Shown: piece after piece, positions 1 to 11,540 of the stretch
How positions within the stretch are numbered: the stretch's first letter is position 1
Layout: each line of letters starts with the position of its first letter
NCBI GenBank assembly: GCA_015698045.1
Contig: BLAL01000193.1
Span: 959,001 to 1,023,000, forward strand
Length of the DNA stretch: 64,000 nt
Source: Rhizophagus clarus
Taxonomy: Eukaryota; Glomeromycota; Glomeromycetes; Glomerales; Glomeraceae
Direction of reading: 5' to 3'
Notes under the pieces: model-generated
What the model was told of the DNA's origin: nothing
Databases searched by the model: none
What the model saw: the letters and a program-made list of their open reading frames with translations, nothing else
Translations under genes and position numbers: made by a program

Positions 1-573
1 GAATATTTCAAAGAAAGCGAGTACGGAGTTAGTAAGACTGAACGTTTTCATAAAAAAGTTTTCGAATGGAAAGGAACAAAATATTGTGTGATTGATACTA
101 TTGGAGTTGGGAATACTAAGCTACCTATAAAAAAAGTTACAAATAGAATAGCAGAAGGAGTCTATTCGATACCAGAAGGGATATGCCAAGTTTTACTTGT
201 GATCGGGGAAAATTTTACAGATGAAGTAAACACATTGGGATTATTTGGAAGTGACATTTTCGAATATACTACGATTGTGAGAACTAAGTTTAGTAACTTT
301 AAAAGTCGAAAAAGTTGCGAAAAAGATAAAGAGATGCTGCGTGAGGAAAGCGTAACAAATGCTAAAATAATTGAATCATGCAAAGGAATCATTTATGTAG
401 ATAATCCTCCGATAAATATTGATAGTTATGATGGTGATGATGACGATGATGATGATGACGATGATAAAGAAGTTAATATTAGAATTAACAAAAAAACGAG
501 AGAAAAATCAAGATCTATACTATTAGATCATTTGGAGAAAGTATGTCAGAATGAAATATTACTACAGATGTAA
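1..573 (+). CDS. AIG1-like GTPase, C-terminal part (runs off left edge)
   Basis: The frame is open from base 1 to the stop at 571-573, so the start and the P-loop lie outside the window. The visible part has a G3-like motif DTIGVGNT, then PEGICQVLLVI and a conserved VRTKFSNF stretch. All three recur in the fuller copy at 2808-8513, which has the P-loop GRTGGGKST. The family is AIG1/Toc34/GIMAP-like P-loop GTPases, which bind GTP and usually act at membranes or in immunity-type signalling; the role here is unknown. A run of ten Asp sits near residue 150, before a basic C-terminus. The family call rests on the sister copy. Whether this copy is functional cannot be judged from the fragment. Confidence 0.6.
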   Translation, partial: EYFKESEYGVSKTERFHKKVFEWKGTKYCVIDTIGVGNTKLPIKKVTNRIAEGVYSIPEGICQVLLVIGENFTDEVNTLGLFGSDIFEYTTIVRTKFSNFKSRKSCEKDKEMLREESVTNAKIIESCKGIIYVDNPPINIDSYDGDDDDDDDDDDKEVNIRINKKTREKSRSILLDHLEKVCQNEILLQM

Positions 574-799
574 TACATTAATAAAAGTAAATCGTTTCAC
601 AATCGTGTTGAAAACTAAGTTTAAGACGAAGAAAACAATTTGTGTAATTTAATTTTTTTCTTTTTTTTGGTAAAGTTGTATAATTAAAAATGAAAAAAAA
701 AATGAGTGACTAGGATCCGGGTGGTGTATGTGGCATGCGGCCATACGTGCCTTATCAGTTATATCTTTATCACTTCCAAAAAATTGTCGGAATTTTTTT

Positions 800-1180
800 T
801 ATGACTTGATGAAGCGAGAACGAAAATATACCTTGCCGATCCTTTAAAAATAGACATTAAAACTTTTTTGGCAAATTTGGAAATAAGTAATTGTTCTCAA
901 CTGATCTTTTGAGCAGGTGATTGTTCGAAACTAGATTAATTAAGGAAAGGGAATAAATATTACATGGTTGTAGTTGGGAAAAATTATTTGGTGCTGGGGA
1001 AAAGATCAAACGTGGAAACTGTTATGTGAACTAAGAGTAATTTTAATAACAGAGAGGAGTGTGAAAGAGACAAAATCAATTGTGTGAGATAATTGATTCG
1101 TGTAGAATAATTTTATGTAGACAATCCTCCGATAAACATTCTTGATGATGACGACGACGAACCGTAACCGCAGATCTGTG
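800..1180 (+). pseudogene. Remnant of a second LRR/AIG1-like GTPase copy
   Basis: Short pieces match the neighbouring copies. LEISNCSQL at about 878-905 is the LRR signature also seen at 2985 and 3258. The stretch at about 1115-1165 repeats, with a few changes, the DNA at about 390-430 that encodes YVDNPPINI and the following acidic tract. Stops fall in all frames between these pieces. It is a dead partial copy, which makes this a local family cluster. Confidence 0.5.
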
Positions 1181-1639
1181 TCCAAAATGCAATAAATAAA
1201 TAAATATCCAAAGAATATTGTTCCAACTACAACTAATTTCAAATAATAACAAAATTGATTATACTTTTAATTTTTAACGAAATAAATTATCGATCAATTT
1301 ATATATTTTTTTTTTTGTTTTTCCAAGTGGTGTTAATCGATTAGGGAGGGAATCGAACAATTTGTCAATTATTAATTGATCATGCCAATCAAAGCTAGGT
1401 TCTTTAATCGAGTCATTCTTTGTGTTTTCATCGAGCTGCATAATAAAAACGGCACAGCCAACATTTTTAATCACATGACTATTCAAAAAAGTATTACTCA
1501 CGGGATTTTTAATGATATATCACGTGTTGTAAAAAAACAAATTAATATTCAAAACTTCCTAATTTTATTCATTTATTATAATAATGTTATTTCTGTGTCT
1601 CTGATGTTGGATTGGGTTAATGTATGGAATTTTTCTTTT

Positions 1640-1685
<46 letters not shown>

Positions 1686-2807
1686 AATAAAAATATTAGA
1701 AATACATACCGTTTGATTGGGTTAAAATTGGTGCGAGCAACATCTTTTTTAGATCCTTTGCGAATCACGGATTAAAATTCTAAATTCAAACTTAATAAAT
1801 AAATAGCAATTATCATGCTATTTATTGTTAAAAAATAAAAATATTATAGTCCAAGAAACTACAAAAAAAAAAAAAAAAAATAGAAAAAGAAACATTAGAG
1901 AGTTTCTAAAGTTGAAGAAAATAAACGCCTCTTTAACTTACTATTAGTTCTGTCCATAAAGTTCATTAAAAATTCAGATAACGTTAGTTATTATCCTATT
2001 TGCCCATCATCAAAAGATCAGATATTCAACGAATATCTAAACGAAGTACTTGGGCAATATTGTTCATAATAATCTTTTGTCAAAATTTATTTGGCGTAGT
2101 TTTAGCCTGTCCATTTACTTTTTGGATAGATTGTTTCTAAAATTAGTTAGTCCTTAACACATAGACGTCATGGAGTATTATTTCATTTAAAATGATTATT
2201 TTGGAATAGTAACCATGCAATATTTCTTAGTAGTACATGTGAAAACACAAAACTCTAAATAATTTATTCTCAATTTATTGAAATTAAATTGATTGTTACT
2301 ATTCAAATGGGTTTGAGGAAAGCAAATATATACAGTTAATATTTTCAGAAAAAATGATTTAATGAAAAACAAATAAAACAAATTTATTTCTTACTATTGT
2401 ATCGGAAAAAGGTTTATGTAGGAAATCTAGTTAAAGCAGAATTTTTTATTTGTAATTGATAAACCATACATAGCAGATGAAAAAAGAATTTTTTTTTTTT
2501 TATTTTATTTTTGACATTATCTGATATCTGATTGTATGAAGTAAATCTAGTACTTTAAAAAAAAAAAAAAACAAAGACGCACACGTAAGAAAAACGAGTT
2601 ATGTGCATAAAAATCTCTTTATTGTACGACTACATACAAATATTTAACTACGTTAATCATCACGTCCTGTTAATGATTTTAGCCGAGAAAGTTTTATATG
2701 TACACTTAAAAAAAAATAAATAATAGAATGTATACTTCTCACTCCTATTTTTAGGCCAATAAAAAAATAAATAAAATAAAATAAAATAAAATCCCTCATA
2801 GAATATC
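1181..2807. other. AT-rich intergenic region
   Basis: No supported gene on either strand. It holds long homopolymer runs (1631-1684, 1862-1880, 2488-2500) and short TAAAA repeats just before 2800. Short open frames here are low-complexity. Confidence 0.5.
1631..1684. repeat. Poly-T tract of about 54 bases
   Basis: Almost uninterrupted T with two C interruptions at its left end. Its exact length may be an assembly estimate. Confidence 0.9.
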
Positions 2808-4544
2808 ATGTCAAAAGAACAAGAAAGGTTTAATACTCAATATTCGAACGAGAAAGAGATAAATATTGGTAGCAAAGGCATATTTGATTTTTTTAAATCA
2901 GAATTTGCAAAATCAGAAGGTTCTTTAGAAATAAAAGGTTTAAAAATTTAGAGTTCATTAATTTAAAGGAACTTAAGTTATGTAGTTTGAAAATAAGTAA
3001 TTGTTCTCAACTCAATAAAGTTCACTTGTTTGAGCTTACTAAACTTACGAGTTTATCTTTAACTAAATGTCCAAAATTAACCACGGATAATTGTTCATTA
3101 ATTAAGTTAACTAGTTTAAATAGTTTGAAAATAAACAATTGTTCTGAATTTAAAAAGATTTTTGACTTGACAGCTCTTCCTAAACTTAAAAAATTATCTA
3201 TTGTTGGATGTTCAGCCCTAATCACGTTCGATTATTCATCAACCGGATTAATTGATTTGGAAATAAGTGATTGTTCTCAAATTAATCATATTACTGGATT
3301 TTCTAAACTTCCTAATCTTACGACTTTATCTGTGAGAAATTGTCAAAAACTGACTAAGCTTGATTGTTCATTCATTAAGACTTTAACTGAGTTATAAGTT
3401 AGTGATCTTATTGAGCTCAATTGTTCGAATACCTCAATTGAGGAATTAAGCATTAATCTTTGTCTGGAAATCAAAACTCTCAACTGTTCTAATAACCATA
3501 AATTAACCAATCTAGATGCAAGCAACTGTTCAAAATTAGAGTTTCTTGATTGTACCAATAATAAATTAACTATTCTTGACTTAAGATATTGCTCCGAATC
3601 TATTGATGTTAAATATTCTCCTAGTTTGATTATTGCTCGAAAAAAAAAGATATTAATAGTTGGTCGCACTGGTGGCGGTAAATCTACGTTAGCTAATGTA
3701 CTAACTAATAGTAATGAATTCAAGGAAAGCGCGTACGCGATTAATGAGACTAAATATTTCAGGAAAAAAGAATTTGAATGGAATGAGGATGATAAAACGA
3801 AAGATAATAAGGAAGATAACTTTCGCGTAGTTGACACTATTGGAGTTGGAGATACTAAGTTAAGTACAGAAAATACTTTATTCAAAATAGCAGATGGAAT
3901 CCTTTTAATGCCGGAAGGGATAAGCCATGTTTTATTTGTGATTAATGGAAGATTCACAAAAGAAGAAATAGATACGTTCAATTTGATTAAAGAGTCTCTT
4001 TTTAAAAGTGATATTCTTCGTTATGTTACCATTGTGAGATCTAATTAGTAACTTTAGAAATAAAAAAGAGTGTTATAAAGACATAGAAATAATGCGTAAT
4101 GAAAGCGACATAGTTGCCGAAATAATCAATTCATGTAATGGCGTTGTTCATGCCCTATAAAAAAACTGGATACGTTTTTAATAAGATTTTTATACGATTT
4201 TTTTCCTTAGAAATAACGTATCACAATAGACCATTGAAAAGATACGGAAAATTGCACAATTCCGTATCACTATAAATATGGTTTGGATACGGAATTTGCA
4301 TGGAATGCATACGGAATTTACATGATTTAATCACTGTTTTACCATGAAATTTATATTATTGCTTATTAAATTTACTGTTTATATTATAGTACCTGCAATC
4401 ATCCAAATCTCCAAACGTCCGGTGCCTACCTGACTTACAAAAAAAAAGTACTTCAAAATTGACCCGCAATAAGAAAAAAGGAACCAAGCAGCCAAAAAAA
4501 AATCTGATCTACAAAATAAAAGAATAAAAATAAATAAATAGTGA

Positions 4545-5133
4545 GGTGGAAGTAAAAAAGTAAAATAGATAAAAAAAAAATTTTTTTTTTTTTTGAAAAA
4601 AAAAAAACTCTTTTTTTCTTTTATTTGTTGCCCCTCTTTTTTATTCTTACTTGCTACTCTTCTTTTAAAAACTTCTTTTCCTTTATTTTTCTAACTTCGT
4701 TGCCCTCTTTGAAAAAAAAAAAATTTTTTTTTGGTTTTATTCTTTTATTCCCATTCATTACCCTCTCTTCTTTTTTTACAAAAAATTTATTTTTGCCCCT
4801 TTTTTTATTGAATTATTTCTGGATGTTCTCCTCTGGCAGCATAGGTTAGAGGTTAAAGATGGACTAACTGTGACTACTGACATGAAGTTTGTCAGGACTG
4901 GGGAATAAAAAGCCTTATTTAGTGCAGGTATTTCCTGAGTCTCTAATTTAAAAAGAGAGGTTCCTATAAGCCAGGTTATGTAAGTTACCTTCTGCATTAT
5001 TTTTCTAACTTTGTCATCCCCTTAAAAATCATTTTTTATGTCCTTCCCTAACTTCGTTATTCCTTTTTCAAAAAAAAAAAAAATTTTTTTTTTATCTATT
5101 TTACTTTTTTACTTCCACCTCACTATTTATTTA
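4545..5133. repeat. Internal segment bounded by inverted repeats, found flipped at 6845-7375
   Basis: The left border GTGAGGTGGAAGTAAAAAAG is repeated inverted at the right border (about 5110-5133). The interior around GCAGCATAGGTTAGAGG (about 4837) reappears in the opposite orientation near 7130, while the outer arms keep the same orientation. The second copy has lost its right border. Confidence 0.65.
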
Positions 5134-5261
5134 TTTTTATTCTTTTACTAGCAGTTAAACCCATTGCTCCACAACGTCACATAAACATATACGTGATATT
5201 ACCAGTACGACGGTCAAGTCTAAAGTCTATAAACGTGATTTTTTATGCAGTTTACTCTATA

Positions 5262-5671
5262 TAGTGCTCCGCATGAGCCGGCTCGAGCTGGCTCAAGTTT
5301 TATTATCAGAAAAACGTTTCGCAACATTTTTCATTAAAACAATTAAAAAAAATGTTGCAAAACATTTTTTTTAATTAAAATAATGCTGAAAAACATTTTC
5401 GCAATGTTTTTCATTAAAAATAATTAAAAAAACGTTGTGAACCATTTTAATTATTAAAAGTATGATAGATCGAGCTGGCTTGCGAGGCAGCTCGAGCTTT
5501 TTGAGCCAAGCCCCATTACTGGCTCGGCTCGACTCGTTGAGCTCAACAACTGGCTTGAGCTTTTTCAAGCTGGCTCGCGAGCCATCAAGCCATTTTAAAC
5601 ATGGCTCAGCTTGGCTCAGCTTGGTTCAGCTTGAAAAGCTCACGAGCCAGCTTGGCTCATGCGGATCTTTA
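5262..5671. mobile_element. hAT-type MITE of 410 bp, GGCTC-rich
   Basis: Inverted ends are TAGTGCTCCGCATGAGCC (5262-5279) and, at the other end, TAAAGATCCGCATGAGCC read inward (15 of 18 identical). They are flanked by ACTCTATA (5254-5261) and ACTCTATG (5672-5679), a 7-of-8 target duplication. The interior repeats GGCTCAGCTT and AGCTCGAG units and is much richer in GC than its host element. It has no coding capacity and is nested within the larger transposon. Confidence 0.7.
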
Positions 5672-6052
5672 ACTCTATGTTACGGTTTATACTACATTTG
5701 TTATATTTGTTTATTACTATTACTATTTATAACATAGTTCAAAAACATAAAATTTTATAATGGTTCCAATTTACTGGTTTATACGGTTCTATAAACGCAA
5801 TTTTATATAATCATTACAGGTACACAAGTATAAATACGTAGTCTAAACATTACGGATACACAGGTATAAATTGTAGTCTAAACGTTACGGGTACACAAAT
5901 ATAAATATGTAATCTAAACATTACAGTAACACAGAAAAACAATTATTATATAGTAGATTTTGTAGATCAGATTTTTTTTGGCTGCTTGGTTCCTTTTTTC
6001 TTATTGCGGGTCAATTTTGAAGTACTTTTTTTTTGTAAGTCAGGTAGGCACC

Positions 6053-6710
6053 AGCTCTATAAAAAAACGGGATATGTTTTTAATAAGATTTTTATACGAT
6101 TTTTTTCCTTAGAAATAACGCATCACAATAGACCATCGAAAAGATACGGAAAATTGCACAATTCTGTATCACTATAAATATGGTTTGGATACGGAATTTG
6201 CATGGAATGCATTTGGAATTTACATGATTTAATCACTGTTTTACCATGAAATTTATATTATTGCTTATTAAATTTACTGTTTATATTGCAATTTATTACT
6301 AGACTTTATTTACATAAATTTAATTTTATTTATTAAATCAAAAAATAAAAAAATAAAATAAAACACAAATATATTATGAATAGTTTATTCCTATCAAACC
6401 AATTATTGCAAACCAAAACAAAAAGAAACATTAATACTATTACTACTGATGTTTCTTTAAGAAATTTGATTTTTTTTAAGAAATCAAAAGTCTTCAGGAG
6501 CACTTAGTCCAAAGAAATAACCTATTCCTTACAAAATAAATGAAAAAAGACACTAGTACGTTTCTTTAACTCAATTAGACCAACGCTTCCCTATTGTACC
6601 TATAATTCTGGATTCGTCCAAGTCATCAGGAGTCAGACAACCTAAAAGCAAAAAAAAAAAGAAATATAAGCTCCGCCTATATAGTACCTGCAATCATCCA
6701 AGTCTCCAAA
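6053..6710. repeat. Left 650-bp arm of an inner inverted repeat (mate at about 7745-8403)
   Basis: A second copy of the element's end begins at 6053 with CTCTATAAAAAAACGGG. It runs for about 650 bp as the inverse of 7745-8403, including the stretch around AGTCAGACAACC and ACCTGCAATCATCCAA. The outer left end at 4153 keeps only the first 240 bp of this arm. The arrangement suggests one family member inserted into or rearranged with another. Confidence 0.7.
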
Positions 6711-7446
6711 CGTCCGGTTCCTACCTGACTTACAAAAAAAAGTACTTCAAAATTGACCCGCAATAAGAAAAAAGGAACCAAGCAGCCAAAAAAAAATCTG
6801 ATCTACAAAATAAAAGAATAAAAATAAATAAAAAAGAAAGGATAGTGAGGTGGAAGTAAAAAAGTAAAATAAATAAAAAAAAATTTTTTTTTTTTTTTTG
6901 AAAAAGGAATAATGAAGTTAGGGAAAGACATAAAAAAAAGATTTTTAAGGGGATGACAAAGTTAGAAAAATAATGCAAAGGTAACTTACATAACCCGGCT
7001 TATAGGAACCTTTCTTTTTAAATTAGAGACTCAGGAAATACCTGCACTAAATAAGGCCTTTTATTCCCCAGTCCTGACAAACTTCGTGTCAGTAGTCACG
7101 GTTAGTCCATCTTTAACCTTTAACCTATGCTGCCAGAGGAGAACATCCAGAAATAATTCAGTAAAAAAGGGGACAAAAATAAATTTTTTTTAAAAAGGAA
7201 GAGAGGGTAATAAATGGGAATAAAAGAATAAAACCAAAAAAAATTTTTTTTTTTTTTTTTAAAGAGGGCAACGAAGTTAGAAAAATAAAGGAAAAGAAGT
7301 TTTTAAAAGAAGAGTAGCAAGTAAGAATAAAAAAGAGGGGCAACAAATAAAAGAAAAAAAGAGTTTTTTTTTTTTAAAAAAAAAAATAGCGAAATAAAAA
7401 ATCAGAGAGGAAGACAGGAAGACAGGGTGGAAGATCAAAGCTGGGT

Positions 7447-7733
7447 TTATATAAACAAAAAACGTATCATAACAAAAATCATGTGATCACGTGTTATGAC
7501 TTATGACGATAAAATCGATAAAATCATAATTTAAAAAAAACAAGTTCAAAAATTCCGTATACGTTCCGTACATATTAATTTTTCCGCATACATTCCATAT
7601 GCACCAATTTTTTAAAAAACATTCTAAAATGAATTACGTATTAAATATACGGAATTATTATACGGAATTGGTAAAAACATATATCAAATGTTTATAAAAC
7701 GTATCCTTTCCGTATACAGATTTCTTATAGGGC
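7447..7733. mobile_element. Diverged right end of a related element
   Basis: The stretch ends CAGATTTCTTATAGGG at 7733, an inverted relative of the CCCTATAAAAAAACTGG terminus. It carries at least six ATTCCGTAT/TACGGAATT boxes in the last 200 bp. It differs from the end at 8403 and so marks a second subfamily caught in the same nest. Confidence 0.5.
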
Positions 7734-8513
7734 AGACGTTTGGAGATTTGGATGATTGCAGGTACTATATAGGCGGAGCTTATATTTTTTTTTTTTTTTG
7801 CTTTTAGGTTGTCTGACTCCTGATGACTTGGACGAATCCAGAATTATAGGCACAATAGAGAAGCATTGGTCTAATTGAGTTAAAGAAACGTACTAGTGTC
7901 TTTTTTCATTTATTTTGAAGGAATAGGTTATTTCTTTGGACTAAGTGCTCCTGGAGACTTTTGATTTCTTAAAAAAAATCAAATTTCTTAAAGAAACATC
8001 AGTAGAAATAGTATTAATATTTCTTTTTGTTTTGGTTTGCAATAGTTGGTTTGATAGGAATAAACTATTCATAATATATTTGTGTTTTATTTTATTTTTT
8101 TATTTTTTGATTTAATAAATAAAATTAAATTTATGTAAATAAAGTCTAGTAATAAATTGTAATAAATTGTAATATAAACAGTAAATTTAATAAGCAATAA
8201 TATAAATTTCATGGTAAAACAGTGATTAAATCATGTAAATTCCGTATGCATTCCATGCAAATTCCGTATCCAAACCATATTTATAGTGATACGGAATTGT
8301 GCAATTTTCCGTATCTTTTCAACGGTCTATTGTGATACGTTATTTCTAAGGAAAAAAATCGTATAAAAATCTTATTAAAAACGTATCCAGTTTTTTTATA
8401 GGGATGAATTATGTAAAAAGATCGTTAAATATATAAGCAATAATAATTTAGACAAATTGGAAATTGATCCAGACATTTTGAGATTGTCTGAAACATTTTG
8501 CTTAATTCTTTAA

Positions 8514-10559
8514 TATCAAGAACAAAATTGGAAAAACAAATTTGAGTTCCTTATTCCAACTTTTTGAAATTAAATTGAGATTGATTATGAAATTAATGAA
8601 ATTGATTTACTGTATATCTTACTTGTAACAGAAATAAATACTTTACAAATTTGTATTAGTTGAAAAGCACGTGTGATCTTTTCGTTTTAATGAAAGATCA
8701 TTATGTCAAATCAAACTAGTATATTTTGACAATATCACGTGATTTATATATATTAAACTTTTGTATTGTCAGGGTTTTAATTGTGGTTCTATTTAACAAA
8801 ATAAATAAAAATTAGTTCCATTTTTTTTTCTATAAATTAAGACTACATGTTATACAAAAGTTTATATTATATTTATCAGGAAAAATAAATAAAAGAAAAC
8901 CTTGTTTCATTGGAAATTAATTTAAAAACGTATCATGTGATTAAAATAACCAACTTTATATAAGATGTTAGTATGAGATAACTATTTTTCACAATTATTA
9001 ATAAAGAAAATGAATTTTTTAACACCAAACATAACCTATTCAACGTAATCACGCTTCTTTCAGAATGACTTTTTTCTTAAAAATAAAAATAAAATTTAAG
9101 GCTATTGAATAAATCTTTTAAAAGTGAATGTTTTTATTCATAAATTTTGAATTTTAATTCTGCAATATTTTCAGTTTCTTAGCGTAAATGAGTTAAAAAT
9201 ACTGTCTTGTATTTTACTGTGCATATTTTATTATAAGAGTATGGACTTTTTTAATATAAATATTTCATATCTATACAATTTTTATGATTTTTAGTAAATA
9301 AATTAAAGTCAAAAACTTAATAATTTTGAATATTTTTTTCCCGACCGTTCAGATACATCTTGATTTAAGAAAGAAGCTATTGTTCAGAAAGGAATTTGTT
9401 CCTATAGACTAGGTTTGGTGACAATTGAAATATACTTTGAAACAAGAAAACAAAAAAAAAAATATATTTACAAAATCAAAAGCAATATTCATTTAAGAGT
9501 ATAATAATCTCAAAATTTTTTTATTACTATCTATCAGCGAAATATAAATAAGAACAATAATATTAAAAAGTCAATAATATGGTTAAATCTTTGCTGTGGA
9601 ATTAAAAGACAGGTTTCTTGCAGGGGCACAAATTCATAAAATGTAGTCCTGTAATCATGTATAAATTTATCTAAAAGTACAGATGCATTATCTATTCAGC
9701 TCGACTGAGAAAATTGTCACTCGGAGAATACTATACTCCAGAATGATTGTTCAAACACTTTTTCTATTCAACTACAAGATTTCTATCAGGTTATTTAATT
9801 GTTATTCCTAATGTGGTTATAACAAATAATAATTGATCATTGATAAAAGCAACCGATAAAGTTATGTTTTGATATTTAATGCAAGTCAGCGACCAGCACT
9901 ACATGGATTTCTCGTTCTAAGCAATGTAATTTAAATAAATTATATATATACAGTATATATATATATAAATTAATGTTTACAAGTTGAAAATTAAAAAAAT
10001 TCCCATTTATAAATGAAAAACAATAAACATACGTGATTCAATTAATTTATTAATTCTTTTAAGTACTATTTTGTCACCAAAAAAGTGCTATGGTTGAGAA
10101 TATTGTCTTTTTAAAGCTTTTTTAAATACTAAGATACATTAATATATGACGTGTTTTTAATGAAAATTTCATTTACTACTTACAATAATCTATCAAAATA
10201 AGAAAACTATGAAATTAGAGGGCCTGTAATACCTCGACCAAATCGGCCCGGAAGCTGAGTATTTTATTTCCAAAATCCCAGTATGTAACTTCATTCATAT
10301 TATCAAAGACTAATGTAAAGGTGCTTAAAGATTTTGAAGAAGACTGTTCACAGTCACTTGTGACATATTCGATATTTATTATTTATTTCATATTGTGCTA
10401 GTGTGGTTTCTTTATTATTATCACTGGTAACTATTTTAAGAGTTAAAAAGCTCTATGAAGCTTAACTTGCCATTTATTACATTTAAATAACAATTAAGCT
10501 ATAAACTTTTATTAAATCGAAAGTATAATCCGGATATTCCTATGTAAAAAAATCTAAAA
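8514..10559. other. AT-rich intergenic region
   Basis: No gene can be supported. It includes a TA-repeat block at about 9938-9968 and a short GC-rich stretch at 10218-10258 of unknown nature. Confidence 0.5.
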
Positions 10560-11540
10560 AATAAAGGAGGATGAAACGATTCCGCAAATCTGCGGATATA
10601 TGACGGAAATACATCAATACAAGAAAGATAGATGGCAATTAATATAAGACTTAACAAAAGAAGAAGTTGAACAATATAAAAAGAATGAATTGGAATTTAA
10701 AGGATTTTTGAATAATAAAGACTTCCCATTTACAAAAGTTCTAAAAATAAGAATAGAATGGAAAATTTTAACATATGTGAAAAAGATAATTTTGATGCTT
10801 GGAAAAGGTTTAACCGATGGTACCACTAATTTGAGATTTAGAACAGTTTCTTCCTTCCTCTGTAATCTTTGTAGATAAAGATGATGGAACTACTTTTTCT
10901 TTACCTTTCACTGAGGTCAGTGCTGTATCTTCTAAGTTTAATGATGCTAAAATTGGTTCCTTTGTCCCTTCACTACCTTTTTTTGCTCTGCAAATTTGAT
11001 GAGACGATAAATTTTGGAATGATGAATATGACCTATACCCTCAAGTTACCTTCAGCAAATGGAATTTCTGAAATCGTTAAAATATATAGGAGTGATAAAT
11101 TGAAAGAAAACAATAATGAAAAGAAAATTATACGTAAGAACAGCAGAAGATGAATGTAGATATTTCAGATAATAGAGCCAAGCCTATGGAGAAAGAGGTA
11201 GAAAATATCATAAAAGAATATTGAAAAGGGATAAAAGAACGTAAAAAATATACATACTACATGGGAAAAAGTAATAGGGTATATAGAAAATAAGTCGTGG
11301 TACAAAATAAAGAATATTAAAAGTATCTAGAGTTTTTCAAGGAATGGTTTCGTTTCGTTACTATTGTCAATAAGGGAGAGAAAGGAATGAGAATGTGGAT
11401 CAATAGAAAGGCGGAAAAATCAGAGTTAGTTTAAAAACACAATGAACTTAATGCTGAATTTGAAACGATAAAGGAGGAAATAGAGATAAGGATGAGAAGA
11501 ACATTAATGATAAAGAACGGACAGGAAAAGATTTACTAAA
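10560..11540 (+). pseudogene. Decayed gene of unknown family
   Basis: Several protein-like segments follow each other on this strand in shifting frames: LTKEEVEQYKKNELEFKGF at about 10650, VFVDKDDGTTFSLPFTEVS-like text near 10870, and FFKEWFRFVTIVNKGEKG at about 11333, with a charged helix-like segment to 11500. The codon-like quality, order and strand suggest one former host gene now broken by many stops and shifts. I do not recognise the family, and no motif allows a function. Confidence 0.35.

Larger units (their letters stand above)
4153..8403. mobile_element. Composite inverted-repeat DNA transposon, non-autonomous
   Basis: The ends are CCCTATAAAAAAACTGG and its reverse complement. They begin terminal inverted repeats that match for about 240 bp (4153-4390 and about 8165-8403). 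The flanking duplication is ATG (4150-4152 and 8404-8406), and removing the insert restores the host GTPase frame, which confirms both borders. There is no transposase or other credible coding region; the interior is poly-A/T-rich with nested inverted repeats. Many ATTCCGTAT/ATACGGAAT boxes crowd the ends, as transposase binding sites often do. The 3-bp duplication would fit PIF/Harbinger or CACTA-type elements, but the termini match neither consensus clearly, so the superfamily is left open. Confidence 0.8.
2808..8513 (+). pseudogene. LRR plus AIG1-like GTPase gene, broken and split by a transposon
   Basis: Starts MSKEQERFNTQYSN at 2808. After a one-base frame change near 2945 come about 13 leucine-rich units of the type L.SLKISNCSQL, to about 3600. 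An AIG1-like G domain follows: P-loop GRTGGGKSTLANVL at 3660-3701, G3 motif VVDTIGVGDT near 3830, and PEGISHVLFVING near 3912. There is an in-frame TAA at 3395 and a second frame change at about 4044. A 4,251-bp element is inserted at 4153. Leaving it out together with one copy of the 3-bp duplication ATG gives GVVHELCKKIVKY and runs on to the stop at 8511-8513, so this was one exon. Known: AIG1-like domains bind GTP. Inferred: the LRR acts as a sensor or partner surface. The gene is dead as it stands. Confidence 0.7.

Noticed and set aside
5462-5737. 91-codon frame rich in Leu and Ser
   Set aside because: It lies inside the GGCTC-rich MITE and reads its repeat words.
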